Source of the DNA: Rhodoferax sp. U2-2l
GTDB lineage: Bacteria > Pseudomonadota > Gammaproteobacteria > Burkholderiales > Burkholderiaceae_C
Direction of reading: 5' to 3'
NCBI RefSeq assembly: GCF_020594515.1
Contig: NZ_JAJCTH010000004.1
Location: forward strand, 124,001 to 188,000
DNA length: 64,000 nt
Made by a program: the position numbers and the translations under genes. The stretch's first letter is position 1. Each line of letters starts with the position of its first letter. The notes under the pieces were generated by a model. That model did no database searches. It saw only the letters and a program-made list of their open reading frames with translations, and was not told the origin of the DNA. Below, piece after piece: positions 44,888-52,910 of this stretch.

Positions 44888-45853
44888 ATGACGAACTACA
44901 CCCATTGGCTGATCCGCGCGCGCCTGAAAACCAGGCAACTCTTGCTGGTGGTGGCGCTGTCTGAAGAAGGCAATATCCACCGGGCATCGCAGGTGCTCAA
45001 CATGACCCAACCGGCGGCCTCCAAACTGCTGAAAGACTTGGAAGATGTGCTGGGCGTGCAACTGTTCGAGCGCCTGCCGCGCGGCATGCGCCCCACCTGG
45101 TATGGCGAAACCCTGATCCGGCACGCCCGCGCCGCGCTCAACAGCCTGAACCAGGCCAACGACGAGTTGCAGGCGGCCAAAAACGGCCAGTTTGGTCAGG
45201 TCAGCCTGGGCGCCATCACCGCCCCCGGCGTGGTGCTGCTGCCACCGACCATTGCCGCTGTCAAAGTGGCCCACCCGCATCTGCGCATCACCATCCAGAT
45301 CGAGTCCAGCAACGTGCTGATCGAGCAGTTGTACCGCGGCACGCTGGATGTGATGATCGGGCGCTTATCGGATGAGCACAACACCGACGATTTGCGCTAC
45401 GAATCCATCGGTGACGAGCCGGTCTGCGCCGTGGCGCGGCCAGGGCATCCGTTGTTCGGCATCGAGCAATTAGTGCTCACCGACCTGCTGGCCTATTGCT
45501 GGATCGTGCCGCCGGTGGGCAGCGTGATGCGGCACAAGTTCGACCTGATGTTTCAGGAGCTGGACTTGCAACAACTCACCAACCGGGTGGAAACCAGCTC
45601 GCTGCTTTTCTTGACCAAGATGATGCAGCAAAGCGACATGGTCAGCATCATGGCGCAAGACGTGGCCCGCTACTACGCCGACCACGGCCTGCTGCGCATT
45701 CTGCCGGTGGTGTTGCCGTGCCAGATGGAGCCGTTTGGTTTCATCACCCGGCGCGACAAGCCCTTGTCGCCTGCGGCCCAGGTGTTGCTGTCGGCCCTGA
45801 AGGCCACCGCCTTGACGGTTTACGGCAAACCGTTCAACAAAACCGGCGCCTAA
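44888..45853 (+). CDS. LysR-type regulator (GbpR-like) of the sugar operon
   Basis: A 321-residue LysR-family regulator. The N-terminal helix-turn-helix (RQLLLVVALSEEGNIHRASQ then VLNMTQPAASKLLKDLEDVL) ends near residue 70. FERLPRGMRPTWYGETLIRHA is typical of the GbpR/galactose-binding-protein regulator group. The effector domain covers about 95-300. Divergent from chvE, the same arrangement as gbpR-chvE in Agrobacterium and relatives, so it probably activates sugar import in response to arabinose or galactose. It ends overlapping the convergent SDR stop. Confidence 0.9.
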   Translation: MTNYTHWLIRARLKTRQLLLVVALSEEGNIHRASQVLNMTQPAASKLLKDLEDVLGVQLFERLPRGMRPTWYGETLIRHARAALNSLNQANDELQAAKNGQFGQVSLGAITAPGVVLLPPTIAAVKVAHPHLRITIQIESSNVLIEQLYRGTLDVMIGRLSDEHNTDDLRYESIGDEPVCAVARPGHPLFGIEQLVLTDLLAYCWIVPPVGSVMRHKFDLMFQELDLQQLTNRVETSSLLFLTKMMQQSDMVSIMAQDVARYYADHGLLRILPVVLPCQMEPFGFITRRDKPLSPAAQVLLSALKATALTVYGKPFNKTGA

Positions 45854-46626
45854 TTCCAGCCCGCATCCACCTTGAACTCTTGCGCGGTGCACATGGCAGC
45901 GTCGTCGGACGCGAGAAACAGCACCATGCGCGCCACATCGGACGCCTGGATCATGTCGGGCAGACACTGGTTGTGACGGATCTGGCCGAGGGTTGCGTCG
46001 TCCAGCCACTTGGACAGTTGCCGAGGCGTCATGACCCAGCCCGGTGACACGGTGTTGATCCGGATGCGGTCCGCGCCCAGCGTCTCCGCCAGACCCCGGG
46101 TCAACCCGTTCATCGACGATTTGGCCACCGCATAACACGGGTAACCGCCGCTTTTTTGCTGCCAGCCAGTCGATCCCAGGTTGATGATGGCCCCGCCACC
46201 CAGACGGCGCATGCCGGGCACCACCGCCTGGATGGCAAAAAAAGCCGGGCGCTGGTTCACGGCCATGCGTTCGTCCCAATAGTCGGGGGTGACCGATTCC
46301 AGCGTATGCCGATCGTCACTGGCGACGTTGTTGACCAGAATCGAAAAGTCACCCAGTTCCTGCCGGGCGTCGGCCATGGCCGCTTGCAGGGCCGCCACAT
46401 CACACACATCACAATGGCGCCACCAGACGGTGCCAAAGCCCTGGGCCTGGATATCGGCCACCAGTTGTTGGCTGTCCTCGTCAGCCACATCCACAAACGC
46501 CACCTGGGCGCCCTGGGCGGCAAACGCGCTGACGATGGCCGCCCCCACCGCCGTTGCACCGCCAGTCACAAACACACGCTGACCGCGCAGACTGGGGAAA
46601 ACGGCCAAAGATCTCTTCATCACCAT
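45850..46626 (-). CDS. Short-chain dehydrogenase/reductase, sugar dehydrogenase type
   Basis: A 258-residue classical SDR. The cofactor motif is VFVTGGATAVGAAIVSAFAA; the Asp of VAFVDVADED suggests NAD preference. NNVAS replaces the usual NNAG. The catalytic Ser is in INLGSTGWQQ, and the Tyr and Lys in CYAVAKSSMNGL. The C-terminal AQEFKVDAGWN fits the family. ATG 46626 is chosen because AGGA lies at the right distance. Neighbours (ChvE-type import, aldose epimerase) suggest oxidation of an aldose such as galactose or arabinose; relatives of this type include sugar 1-dehydrogenases. Confidence 0.85.
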   Translation of the reverse strand: MVMKRSLAVFPSLRGQRVFVTGGATAVGAAIVSAFAAQGAQVAFVDVADEDSQQLVADIQAQGFGTVWWRHCDVCDVAALQAAMADARQELGDFSILVNNVASDDRHTLESVTPDYWDERMAVNQRPAFFAIQAVVPGMRRLGGGAIINLGSTGWQQKSGGYPCYAVAKSSMNGLTRGLAETLGADRIRINTVSPGWVMTPRQLSKWLDDATLGQIRHNQCLPDMIQASDVARMVLFLASDDAAMCTAQEFKVDAGWN

Positions 46627-46763
46627 ATCGGTTCCTGTTTCAGCAGGCAAGTATTGCAATTTGTGTATGTTAGACACTAAACAATTGATCCCAGCCCCCG
46701 TCCACGAATTGTTAGCATCCCGATCTTCACCTCGTTGCCCCTTGGGGTGACGTCACTATCTGG

Positions 46764-47696
46764 ATGCGATTCACCATGACTTCTGCCGAGCACCCCATTT
46801 TTTGGCTGCACCATGCCGACCAACACCTGGGCCTGGTGCCCTCGCTGGGCGGGGGTGTCGCGGCCTGGCAACTCGACCGCCAAGGTGACAAGCTCGATGT
46901 CTGGCGCCCATGGGCTGGCGACACTGACCGTTACACGCTGGCATCTTTTCCGCTGGTGCCCTGGTCCAACCGCATCAGCGCTGGCGGGTTTGACTTTGAC
47001 GGTGTCCATTACCCGATGGCACCGAATCGGGCCGGTGAGCCCTACCCAATTCATGGCGACGGCTGGCTGCAAGCCTGGGCCCTGCACCAAGCCCAGGACA
47101 ACACGGTCGAGATGACACTGGAGTCACAGGCTTTTGACGGCAACCCCTATGCCTACCAGGCGTTGCAACGTTTTGTGCTGGTGGATGGCGGCATGGACCA
47201 GACGCTGACCGTCACCCACACGGGCGAGCGGCCTTTGCCGTACGGTTTGGGGCAACACCCGTTTTTCCCGCGCCCGGTCGGCACCCGCCTGACGACGCAG
47301 GTGCAAGGGGTCTGGCTCAGCCGGCCTGATTGCCTGCCAACCCAGCACACCACCCAGTTCCCCCCAAGCTGGGACCCGCGTGGTGGCATGGATGTGCATG
47401 GCACCTTGATCGACAACGCCTACACCGGCTGGTCGGGCGAGGCCCGTATTGACTGGCCAGAGCAGCAACTGGCGCTGACGATGCGCGAACCGAACATTGT
47501 CCAGCGCGGGCAAAACGATGGTATGTGTTTGCTGTACCGCTCACCGGTCATCACGGCGTTTTGTTTCGAGCCGGTGACCCACCCGATTGATGCGTTTCAC
47601 ATGCCGGGGTTGCCGGGCCTGAAGGTGTTGCACCAGGGCGAGAGCCTGACGCTGCAGCTGGAATGGCGCTTCAGTGAGACAGCCTCGACAGTCTGA
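46764..47696 (+). CDS. Aldose 1-epimerase (mutarotase family)
   Basis: A 310-residue beta-sandwich sugar epimerase. Hallmarks are LVPSLGGGVAAWQL, LVPWSNRISAGGFDFDG with the substrate Arg, PIHGDGWLQAW (catalytic-site His), YGLGQHPFFPR (second His) and a C-terminal FCFEPVTHPIDAF with the general-base Glu. It interconverts alpha and beta anomers and would feed the galactokinase or the sugar dehydrogenase. No clear ribosome site; an internal ATG four codons later is an alternative start. Alone on the plus strand, divergent from the SDR. Confidence 0.9.
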   Translation: MRFTMTSAEHPIFWLHHADQHLGLVPSLGGGVAAWQLDRQGDKLDVWRPWAGDTDRYTLASFPLVPWSNRISAGGFDFDGVHYPMAPNRAGEPYPIHGDGWLQAWALHQAQDNTVEMTLESQAFDGNPYAYQALQRFVLVDGGMDQTLTVTHTGERPLPYGLGQHPFFPRPVGTRLTTQVQGVWLSRPDCLPTQHTTQFPPSWDPRGGMDVHGTLIDNAYTGWSGEARIDWPEQQLALTMREPNIVQRGQNDGMCLLYRSPVITAFCFEPVTHPIDAFHMPGLPGLKVLHQGESLTLQLEWRFSETASTV

Positions 47697-47779
47697 CCGT
47701 GTCCGCGAGGGCTGTTGGAATAGCCGCGTTATTTGACGGCGCATCTGAGAATACAAACCTTGGTCTGCGCCAGTGGTGT

Positions 47780-47875
47780 CACCGATGACCTGGGGGCAGA
47801 TGCTTCCGCGAATGTCCTCCGCCCTTCGGGCTCCCCCTTAATTTCGCTGCACCATCCGCCCCCAGGTCATCGGTG
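47780..47875 (-). repeat. Large hairpin element A with conserved core (structured repeat)
   Basis: Perfect 18-base arms, CACCGATGACCTGGGGGC at 47780-47797 and its complement at 47858-47875, enclose a 60-base centre. Inner pairs continue (GGATG/CATCT). Read on the minus strand the centre contains GCAGCG, then AAGGGGGAG, a GCCC-GAA-GGGC mini-hairpin, GGAGGACA and CGCGGAAGC. The same order of motifs occurs in element B at 47934-48029, although the arms are different. No protein-coding frame. See the findings. Confidence 0.85.
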
Positions 47876-47933
47876 GCGAACCGTGTAGGTATTCAGGCCG
47901 TGAATACCGGTTGAATTCCCACCACGCTGGCGG

Positions 47934-48029
47934 ACTCGGGACGGCGTGGCATTCAGCGCAGCGGCATCAAGGAGGAGGCCCGCAGGGCCGGGGGACAGCC
48001 GCGGAGCTGAGTGCCGCGTCGTCCTGAGT
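47934..48029 (+). repeat. Large hairpin element B, second copy with different arms
   Basis: Near-perfect 24-base arms (47934-47957 and 48006-48029, 20 of 24 pairing) enclose a 48-base centre. On the plus strand the centre reads GCAGCG, ATCAAGGAGGAG, a GGCCC-GCA-GGGCC mini-hairpin, GGGGGACA and CGCGGA. It is oriented opposite to element A. Between A and B a further small hairpin, GGTATTCA-ggccg-TGAATACC, stands at 47888-47908. The rest of the 47697-48054 spacer holds no gene. Confidence 0.85.
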
Positions 48030-48054
48030 CTTGTGAGAACGGCGCAAGAAAAGG

Positions 48055-49011
48055 CTACTTGCGCCGAACCTCAAACACCCGCTGCAACACACAAAACACC
48101 AGCAACAGCGCGCCGATGACAATGCGCGTCCACCAGGAACTCAGCGAGCCGTCAAACATGATCAGGGTCTGGATCAGCCCCAGCGCCAGCACGCCAAACA
48201 GCGTGCCCGCCACGTAACCGACCCCGCCGCTGAGCAGCGTGCCGCCAATCACCACCGCCGCGATGGCATCGAGTTCCAGGCCCACTGCATGCAGGCCGTA
48301 ACCCGACAACATGTAAAAGGTGAACACCACCCCGCCCAGTGCCGAGCAGAAACCGCTCAGGCTGTAAACCAGCACCATGGTGCGCGCCACCGGCAAGCCC
48401 ATCAGCATGGCCGACGGCTCACTGCCGCCGATGGCGTAAACAGTGCGGCCAAACTCGGTGCCGTGCGCCACAAAAATCGCCGCCAGCAGCACCAGCACGG
48501 CCAGGATGGCACTCAGCGACAGCGCCGCATCCGGCCACAACGGCACCCGGATCTGCGCCAGCGCGGTGTAGGTCTCGTCGGTGATGCTGATCGAATCGAT
48601 GCTGATCACGTAACACAGGCCGCGTGCCAGAAACATGCCCGCCAGCGTGACGATGAAGGGCTGCAGCCGAAAGCGCTGGATCAGCCAGCCCATGAAGGCC
48701 CCCAAACCGGTGCCCATCAGCAGCACCAGCGGAATGGCCAGCCCCAGGTTCCAGTGCTGATGCTCCACCAACTCGGCCAGCACCATGGTGCTCAGGGCCA
48801 CCACAGAGCCGACTGACAGGTCAATGCCACCGGTCAGGATGACAAAGGTCATGCCCACCGCCACAATCACCAAAAACGCGTTGTCGATCAACAGGTTCAA
48901 AAACACCTGGGCCGAGAAAAACCCGTTGTACGACACCGAGCCAAAGGTGGCCATCGCCACAAACAATGACACCGTGGCCACCAGGGGCAGGTATTTGGCG
49001 TTGAGCTTCAT
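48055..49011 (-). CDS. yjfF: Sugar ABC transporter permease (YjfF type)
   Basis: A 318-residue permease with about nine to ten spans. The substrate-path motif is TGGIDLSVGSVVALSTMVLA, the coupling loop GRTVYAIGGSEPSAMLMGLP, and a C-terminal basic end RVFEVRRK. It pairs with the preceding YtfT-type permease (4-base overlap) to form the two-permease importer known for galactofuranose in E. coli (YtfQ-YtfR-YtfT-YjfF). Last gene of the operon; its end faces the hairpin spacer. Confidence 0.92.
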   Translation of the reverse strand: MKLNAKYLPLVATVSLFVAMATFGSVSYNGFFSAQVFLNLLIDNAFLVIVAVGMTFVILTGGIDLSVGSVVALSTMVLAELVEHQHWNLGLAIPLVLLMGTGLGAFMGWLIQRFRLQPFIVTLAGMFLARGLCYVISIDSISITDETYTALAQIRVPLWPDAALSLSAILAVLVLLAAIFVAHGTEFGRTVYAIGGSEPSAMLMGLPVARTMVLVYSLSGFCSALGGVVFTFYMLSGYGLHAVGLELDAIAAVVIGGTLLSGGVGYVAGTLFGVLALGLIQTLIMFDGSLSSWWTRIVIGALLLVFCVLQRVFEVRRK

Positions 49012-50075
49012 ACGCCTCCCCCGGTCGCGGCAGGTCGCACCACCCAGCCATGCACCGTCCGCCGGAAATTTGCCGACTGCAACAGCATCACCACAAACAC
49101 CACCACCGCCTTGACCACCAGGTTGATCTCCGGTGGCACACCAATCGAATAAATGGTGGAGGTCAGCGTCTGGATGATGAGTGCGCCAACCATGCTGCCA
49201 GCCAGACTGAAGCGCCCGCCGGAAAGCAAAGTTCCGCCCAACGTGACCGCCAGGATGGCGTCGAGTTCCATCAGGTTACCGGCGTTGTTGCCGTCGGCAC
49301 TTTTGACGTTGGAGCTGATGATCAGCCCGGCGATGCCGGCCGTCAGGCCGCAGAAGGCGTACACACAAACCGTGATGAGTCGCTCACGCACCCCGGCCAG
49401 CCGCGCTGCCGCCGGATTGATGCCGATGGACTGGATGAACAGGCCCAGCGCCGTGCGGGTCACCAGCAAATGCACCGCCAGAAATGCCCCACCGGCAATG
49501 AACAAGGCAAACGGCAGGCCCCACAAGAAGCCGTTGCCAATATAGAAATAGGGCGCGTAATACACCGTGACGATTTGCCCGCCGGTGACCAGTTGCGCGA
49601 TACCGCGCCCGGCGACCATCAGGATCAGCGTCGCAATGATCGGCTGCAGGCCGATCTTGGCCACCAGCAGCCCGTTCCATAACCCGCAGAACAGCGCCAC
49701 CAGCAGCGCGCACCCGATGGCGATGGGCATCGGGAAGCGGCTCACATGGGTCGGCACGCCGTCGTTGATGACCAGCGTGCCACCAATCATCAGCGCGGCC
49801 ACCGAGGCGCTGATGGCCACCACCGCGCCCACTGAAATGTCGATGCCGCGTGTGGCGATCACCAGCGTCATGCCGAGTGACACCAGCATCAGCGGAGCGG
49901 CACGGTTCAGGATGTCGATGATGCTGCCGTAGAGGTGGCCGTCGCGCCACTGCAGCACCCAGAAGCCCGGGTTCAGGCTGGCGTTGACCACCAGAATCAG
50001 CGCCAGGGTGACCAGCGGCCACATCAGCGGGTGCGCCAGCAGGCGCTTGTGCAAGGGCAAAGTGGAGGTGCTCAT
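49008..50075 (-). CDS. ytfT: Sugar ABC transporter permease (YtfT type)
   Basis: A 355-residue inner-membrane permease. ATRGIDISVGAVVAISASVA is the substrate-path motif, GLFIQSIGINPAAARLAGV the ATPase-contact loop, and SAPFPMPIAIG-like region separates spans. A periplasmic loop before span 1 contains WRDGHLYGSIIDILNRAAP, typical of YtfT. It overlaps ytfR by 4 bases at its start and yjfF by 4 at its end. Role: sugar uptake, probably a furanose-form hexose or pentose. Confidence 0.92.
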   Translation of the reverse strand: MSTSTLPLHKRLLAHPLMWPLVTLALILVVNASLNPGFWVLQWRDGHLYGSIIDILNRAAPLMLVSLGMTLVIATRGIDISVGAVVAISASVAALMIGGTLVINDGVPTHVSRFPMPIAIGCALLVALFCGLWNGLLVAKIGLQPIIATLILMVAGRGIAQLVTGGQIVTVYYAPYFYIGNGFLWGLPFALFIAGGAFLAVHLLVTRTALGLFIQSIGINPAAARLAGVRERLITVCVYAFCGLTAGIAGLIISSNVKSADGNNAGNLMELDAILAVTLGGTLLSGGRFSLAGSMVGALIIQTLTSTIYSIGVPPEINLVVKAVVVFVVMLLQSANFRRTVHGWVVRPAATGGGV

Positions 50076-51625
50076 GCGTGCTCCGCAATCAGGGCGTAGA
50101 CCGCGTGGTCGCTGCTGCCTGCGGGCAGCTCGCCCACCTTGGCATGGTCACGCATGACCACAATGCGGTCTGCCACCCGCACCACTTCGCTCATCTCGGA
50201 GGAGATGAACAGCACCGCCATGCCCTGCTTGGCCAAGCTCAGTATCTCGTTCATGATTTCCTGTTTGGCGGCCACGTCGATGCCGCGGGTGGGTTCGTCC
50301 AATATCAATAACTTGGGCTGCGTGGCCAGCCAGCGTGCCAGCATCGCCTTTTGCTGGTTGCCACCCGAGAGCTGGCCAATCGGGGTGTCGATGTCGGTGG
50401 TCTTGATGCCCAGCGCCTTGACATAGTGCTGCGCCATCTCGGTCTGGCGCGCGCGGCTGATGAACGGCCACAGGCCTTGGCGTGCCTGCAGCGCCAGCGC
50501 GATGTTTTCACGCACCGAGAGTTCGGCAATGATGCCTTCGGCCTTGCGGTCTTCCGGGCACAGCCCCAGGCCCAGCTTGATGGCGGTGGCCGGGGAATCC
50601 ATGCGCACCGGCTGCCCGCCCAGAGAGATGTCACCGGCGTCGCTGCGGTCCAGCCCGAACAGCAGCCGCGCCAGCTCGGTGCGACCCGATCCCAGCAAGC
50701 CGCCGATGCCCACCACTTCACCGCGGCGCAAGCTCAGGTCCAGCGGTTTGATGCAGCCAGCGCGTGCCAGCCCGCGGGCCGTCAACCACTCAGCCGCCGA
50801 CTCGGTCGTCTGTTGGGCGGCGGGTGTAGCACTCAAACTGGCTCCCAGCTCATGCCCGACCATCGCCGCAATCAGCGCACTGTGGCCCAGTTCGGCGGCC
50901 GGGTATTCACCCACCAGTTCCCCATTGCGCAGCACGGTGATGTGGTCACACAGCGCGTACATCTGGTCCAGAAAGTGGGTGATGAACACAATGGCCATGC
51001 CCTGGTCGCGCAGCTGGCGCAACACGCCAAACAGACGCGCCACCTCGTCATCGTCCAGGCTGGAGGTGGGTTCATCCAGGATCAGCACCTGGGCCGAGAT
51101 GTTCAGCCCCCGCGCAATCGCCACCATCTGCTGCACCGCTACCGAGTAGTTCGAGAGCGGCTGCGTCACGTCGATGTCCAGATTCAGACGCTTCAACAGG
51201 TCACGGGCTTCCTGGTGCATGCGCGCCCAGTCGATGGACCAGCCGCCTAAAGCGCCACGGCGCGGGTATCGGCCGGCAAAAATATTCTCTGCCACCGACA
51301 AGTTGGTGCAGAGGTTGACCTCCTGGTACACCGTGCTGATGCCCAGATGCTGCGCGTGCAGCGTGGAGGTGGGGCGAATGGGCTGGCCTTTCAACCTGAT
51401 CTCGCCGGCATCAGCCGGGTAGACGCCCGTGAGCACCTTGATCAAGGTCGATTTGCCCGCGCCGTTTTGCCCCATCAGCGCATGGATCTCACCCGCGTAG
51501 AGGTTCAGGTTGACCTGATGCAAGGCCTGAACGGCGCCAAACTGTTTGTCGATCCCACGCAGCTCCAGCACCGGTGCAGTGCTACCTCGGCCCGATGGGG
51601 GCTTGGTGATATTTGTTATGGTCAT
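50072..51625 (-). CDS. ytfR: Sugar ABC transporter ATP-binding protein (YtfR type)
   Basis: A 517-residue double ABC protein. First domain: Walker [17 protein letters not shown], signature NYSVAVQQMVAIARGL (degenerate in first residues), Walker B LILDEPTSSLDDDEV. Second domain: degenerate Walker A (GLLGSGRTELARLLFG), signature [15 protein letters not shown] and [13 protein letters not shown]. This arrangement is normal for sugar importers. Second gene after ytfQ, 93 bases downstream. Named by similarity to the YtfQRT-YjfF galactofuranose importer; xylose or ribose systems look alike, so substrate is uncertain. Confidence 0.93.
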   Translation of the reverse strand: MTITNITKPPSGRGSTAPVLELRGIDKQFGAVQALHQVNLNLYAGEIHALMGQNGAGKSTLIKVLTGVYPADAGEIRLKGQPIRPTSTLHAQHLGISTVYQEVNLCTNLSVAENIFAGRYPRRGALGGWSIDWARMHQEARDLLKRLNLDIDVTQPLSNYSVAVQQMVAIARGLNISAQVLILDEPTSSLDDDEVARLFGVLRQLRDQGMAIVFITHFLDQMYALCDHITVLRNGELVGEYPAAELGHSALIAAMVGHELGASLSATPAAQQTTESAAEWLTARGLARAGCIKPLDLSLRRGEVVGIGGLLGSGRTELARLLFGLDRSDAGDISLGGQPVRMDSPATAIKLGLGLCPEDRKAEGIIAELSVRENIALALQARQGLWPFISRARQTEMAQHYVKALGIKTTDIDTPIGQLSGGNQQKAMLARWLATQPKLLILDEPTRGIDVAAKQEIMNEILSLAKQGMAVLFISSEMSEVVRVADRIVVMRDHAKVGELPAGSSDHAVYALIAEHA

Positions 51626-51718
51626 CCCGTTACCTCAAACCAGACAAGCCGGTTGGACGACTTGTCTACAAGCGGATGCGCAGCACCTGCTGCGCACCGC
51701 TGCCATCACAACGACCGA

Positions 51719-52684
51719 TCAGTATTTCCGGTTCGGGAATTCCTTGGCTGCCACTTCCATCGGGAAGATGCCCTCCACCGTCACGATGCGCCGCGGCAGG
51801 GTTTTACCCCCCACCACGTCCTTGACGGCTGACATCAGCTGCGGCCCGAGCAGCGGGCTGCATTCCACCGTCACGTCCAGCTTGCCGGCCATCATGGCCT
51901 CAAACGCGCCCTTGACCGCATCCACCGAGATGATGGTGATGTCTTTGGACGGCCGCAAGCCAGCTTCTTCGATCGCCTGGATGGCGCCAATCGCCATGTC
52001 GTCGTTGTGCGCATAGAGCACGTTGATCTTCTTGCCCTCGGCTTTCAGGAAGGCTTCCATGACTTCCTTGCCCTTGGCGCGGGTGAAGTCACCGGTTTGG
52101 GAGCGGATGATCTTGATGCGCGGCTCGGCCTTGATGATTTCTTCAAAACCTTTCTTGCGGTCGATCGCCGGGCCGGAACCCACGGTGCCCTGCAGTTCCA
52201 CGACGTTGACATCACCCGTGGTGTTCTTCACCTTGTCGAGCAGCCAGCGGCCCGCCTTGCGGCCTTCTTCGGTGAAGTCCGAGCCCATGAAGGTCACGTA
52301 CAGGGAGGTGTCTTTGGAGTCGACCGAGCGGTCGGTCAGGATGACGGGAATCTTGGCCGCCTTGATTTCTTTGAGCACCGTGTCCCAGCCCGATTCAACC
52401 ACCGGTGCAAAGGCGATCACGTCCACTTTTTGCGCGATGAAGGAGCGCAGGGCCTTGATCTGGTTTTCCTGCTTTTGCTGGGCGTCGGAGAACTTCAGGT
52501 CAATGCCTTCCTTGGCGGCAGCCTCTTTGATGGAGTTGGTGTTGGCAGTGCGCCATTCACTCTCGGCACCCACCTGGCTGAAGCCCAGGACGATCTTTTT
52601 CTGCGCAAAGGCACTGAGCGGCAGGCCCATGGCAAAGGAGGCCGCCACCAGGGTGGCCATCAGGGTACGCCGGTTGTATTTCAT
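51719..52684 (-). CDS. ytfQ: Periplasmic sugar-binding protein (YtfQ type)
   Basis: A 321-residue periplasmic binding protein. Signal peptide TLMATLVAASFAMGLPLSAF ends at AFAQ. The mature N-terminus KKIVLGFSQVGAESEWRTAN is highly characteristic of YtfQ galactofuranose-binding proteins. AFAPVVESGWDTVLKEIKAA and LYAHNDDMAIGAIQAIEEAG follow. The start at 52684 has GAGGAGAT; the frame open to 52804 is leader. First gene of the second sugar importer operon. Confidence 0.93.
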   Translation of the reverse strand: MKYNRRTLMATLVAASFAMGLPLSAFAQKKIVLGFSQVGAESEWRTANTNSIKEAAAKEGIDLKFSDAQQKQENQIKALRSFIAQKVDVIAFAPVVESGWDTVLKEIKAAKIPVILTDRSVDSKDTSLYVTFMGSDFTEEGRKAGRWLLDKVKNTTGDVNVVELQGTVGSGPAIDRKKGFEEIIKAEPRIKIIRSQTGDFTRAKGKEVMEAFLKAEGKKINVLYAHNDDMAIGAIQAIEEAGLRPSKDITIISVDAVKGAFEAMMAGKLDVTVECSPLLGPQLMSAVKDVVGGKTLPRRIVTVEGIFPMEVAAKEFPNRKY

Positions 52685-52884
52685 CAAAATCTCCTCAACA
52701 AATGGGTTGAACGGGAAGCAAAAACGTGGGAAACCGCCCGCCCCCGGTTGCTCAAGTTGCCCCTTGGTTGGGGGGCATCCCATCCTACGTCCGACCTCTG
52801 TCAACTAGCAAGCCGAGATACCCGCAGAAACCCATTCCCATTGATGAAGATTTGCCTGCTATCGATATGCGAATGAATATACAA

Positions 52885-52910
52885 ACAGATCGGCAAATAC
52901 CGATATTTAC
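52885..52910. promoter_or_regulatory. AT-rich spacer with short palindrome between ytfQ and the aldo/keto reductase
   Basis: AAATA-CCGA-TATTT (52895-52908) overlaps the end of the aldo/keto reductase gene and lies upstream of ytfQ. GATCGGCAAATACCGAT around it forms a second overlapping partial dyad. It may be an operator for the ytfQ operon or simply a 3' hairpin. The remaining spacer 52685-52884 contains no other clear signal. Confidence 0.3.
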
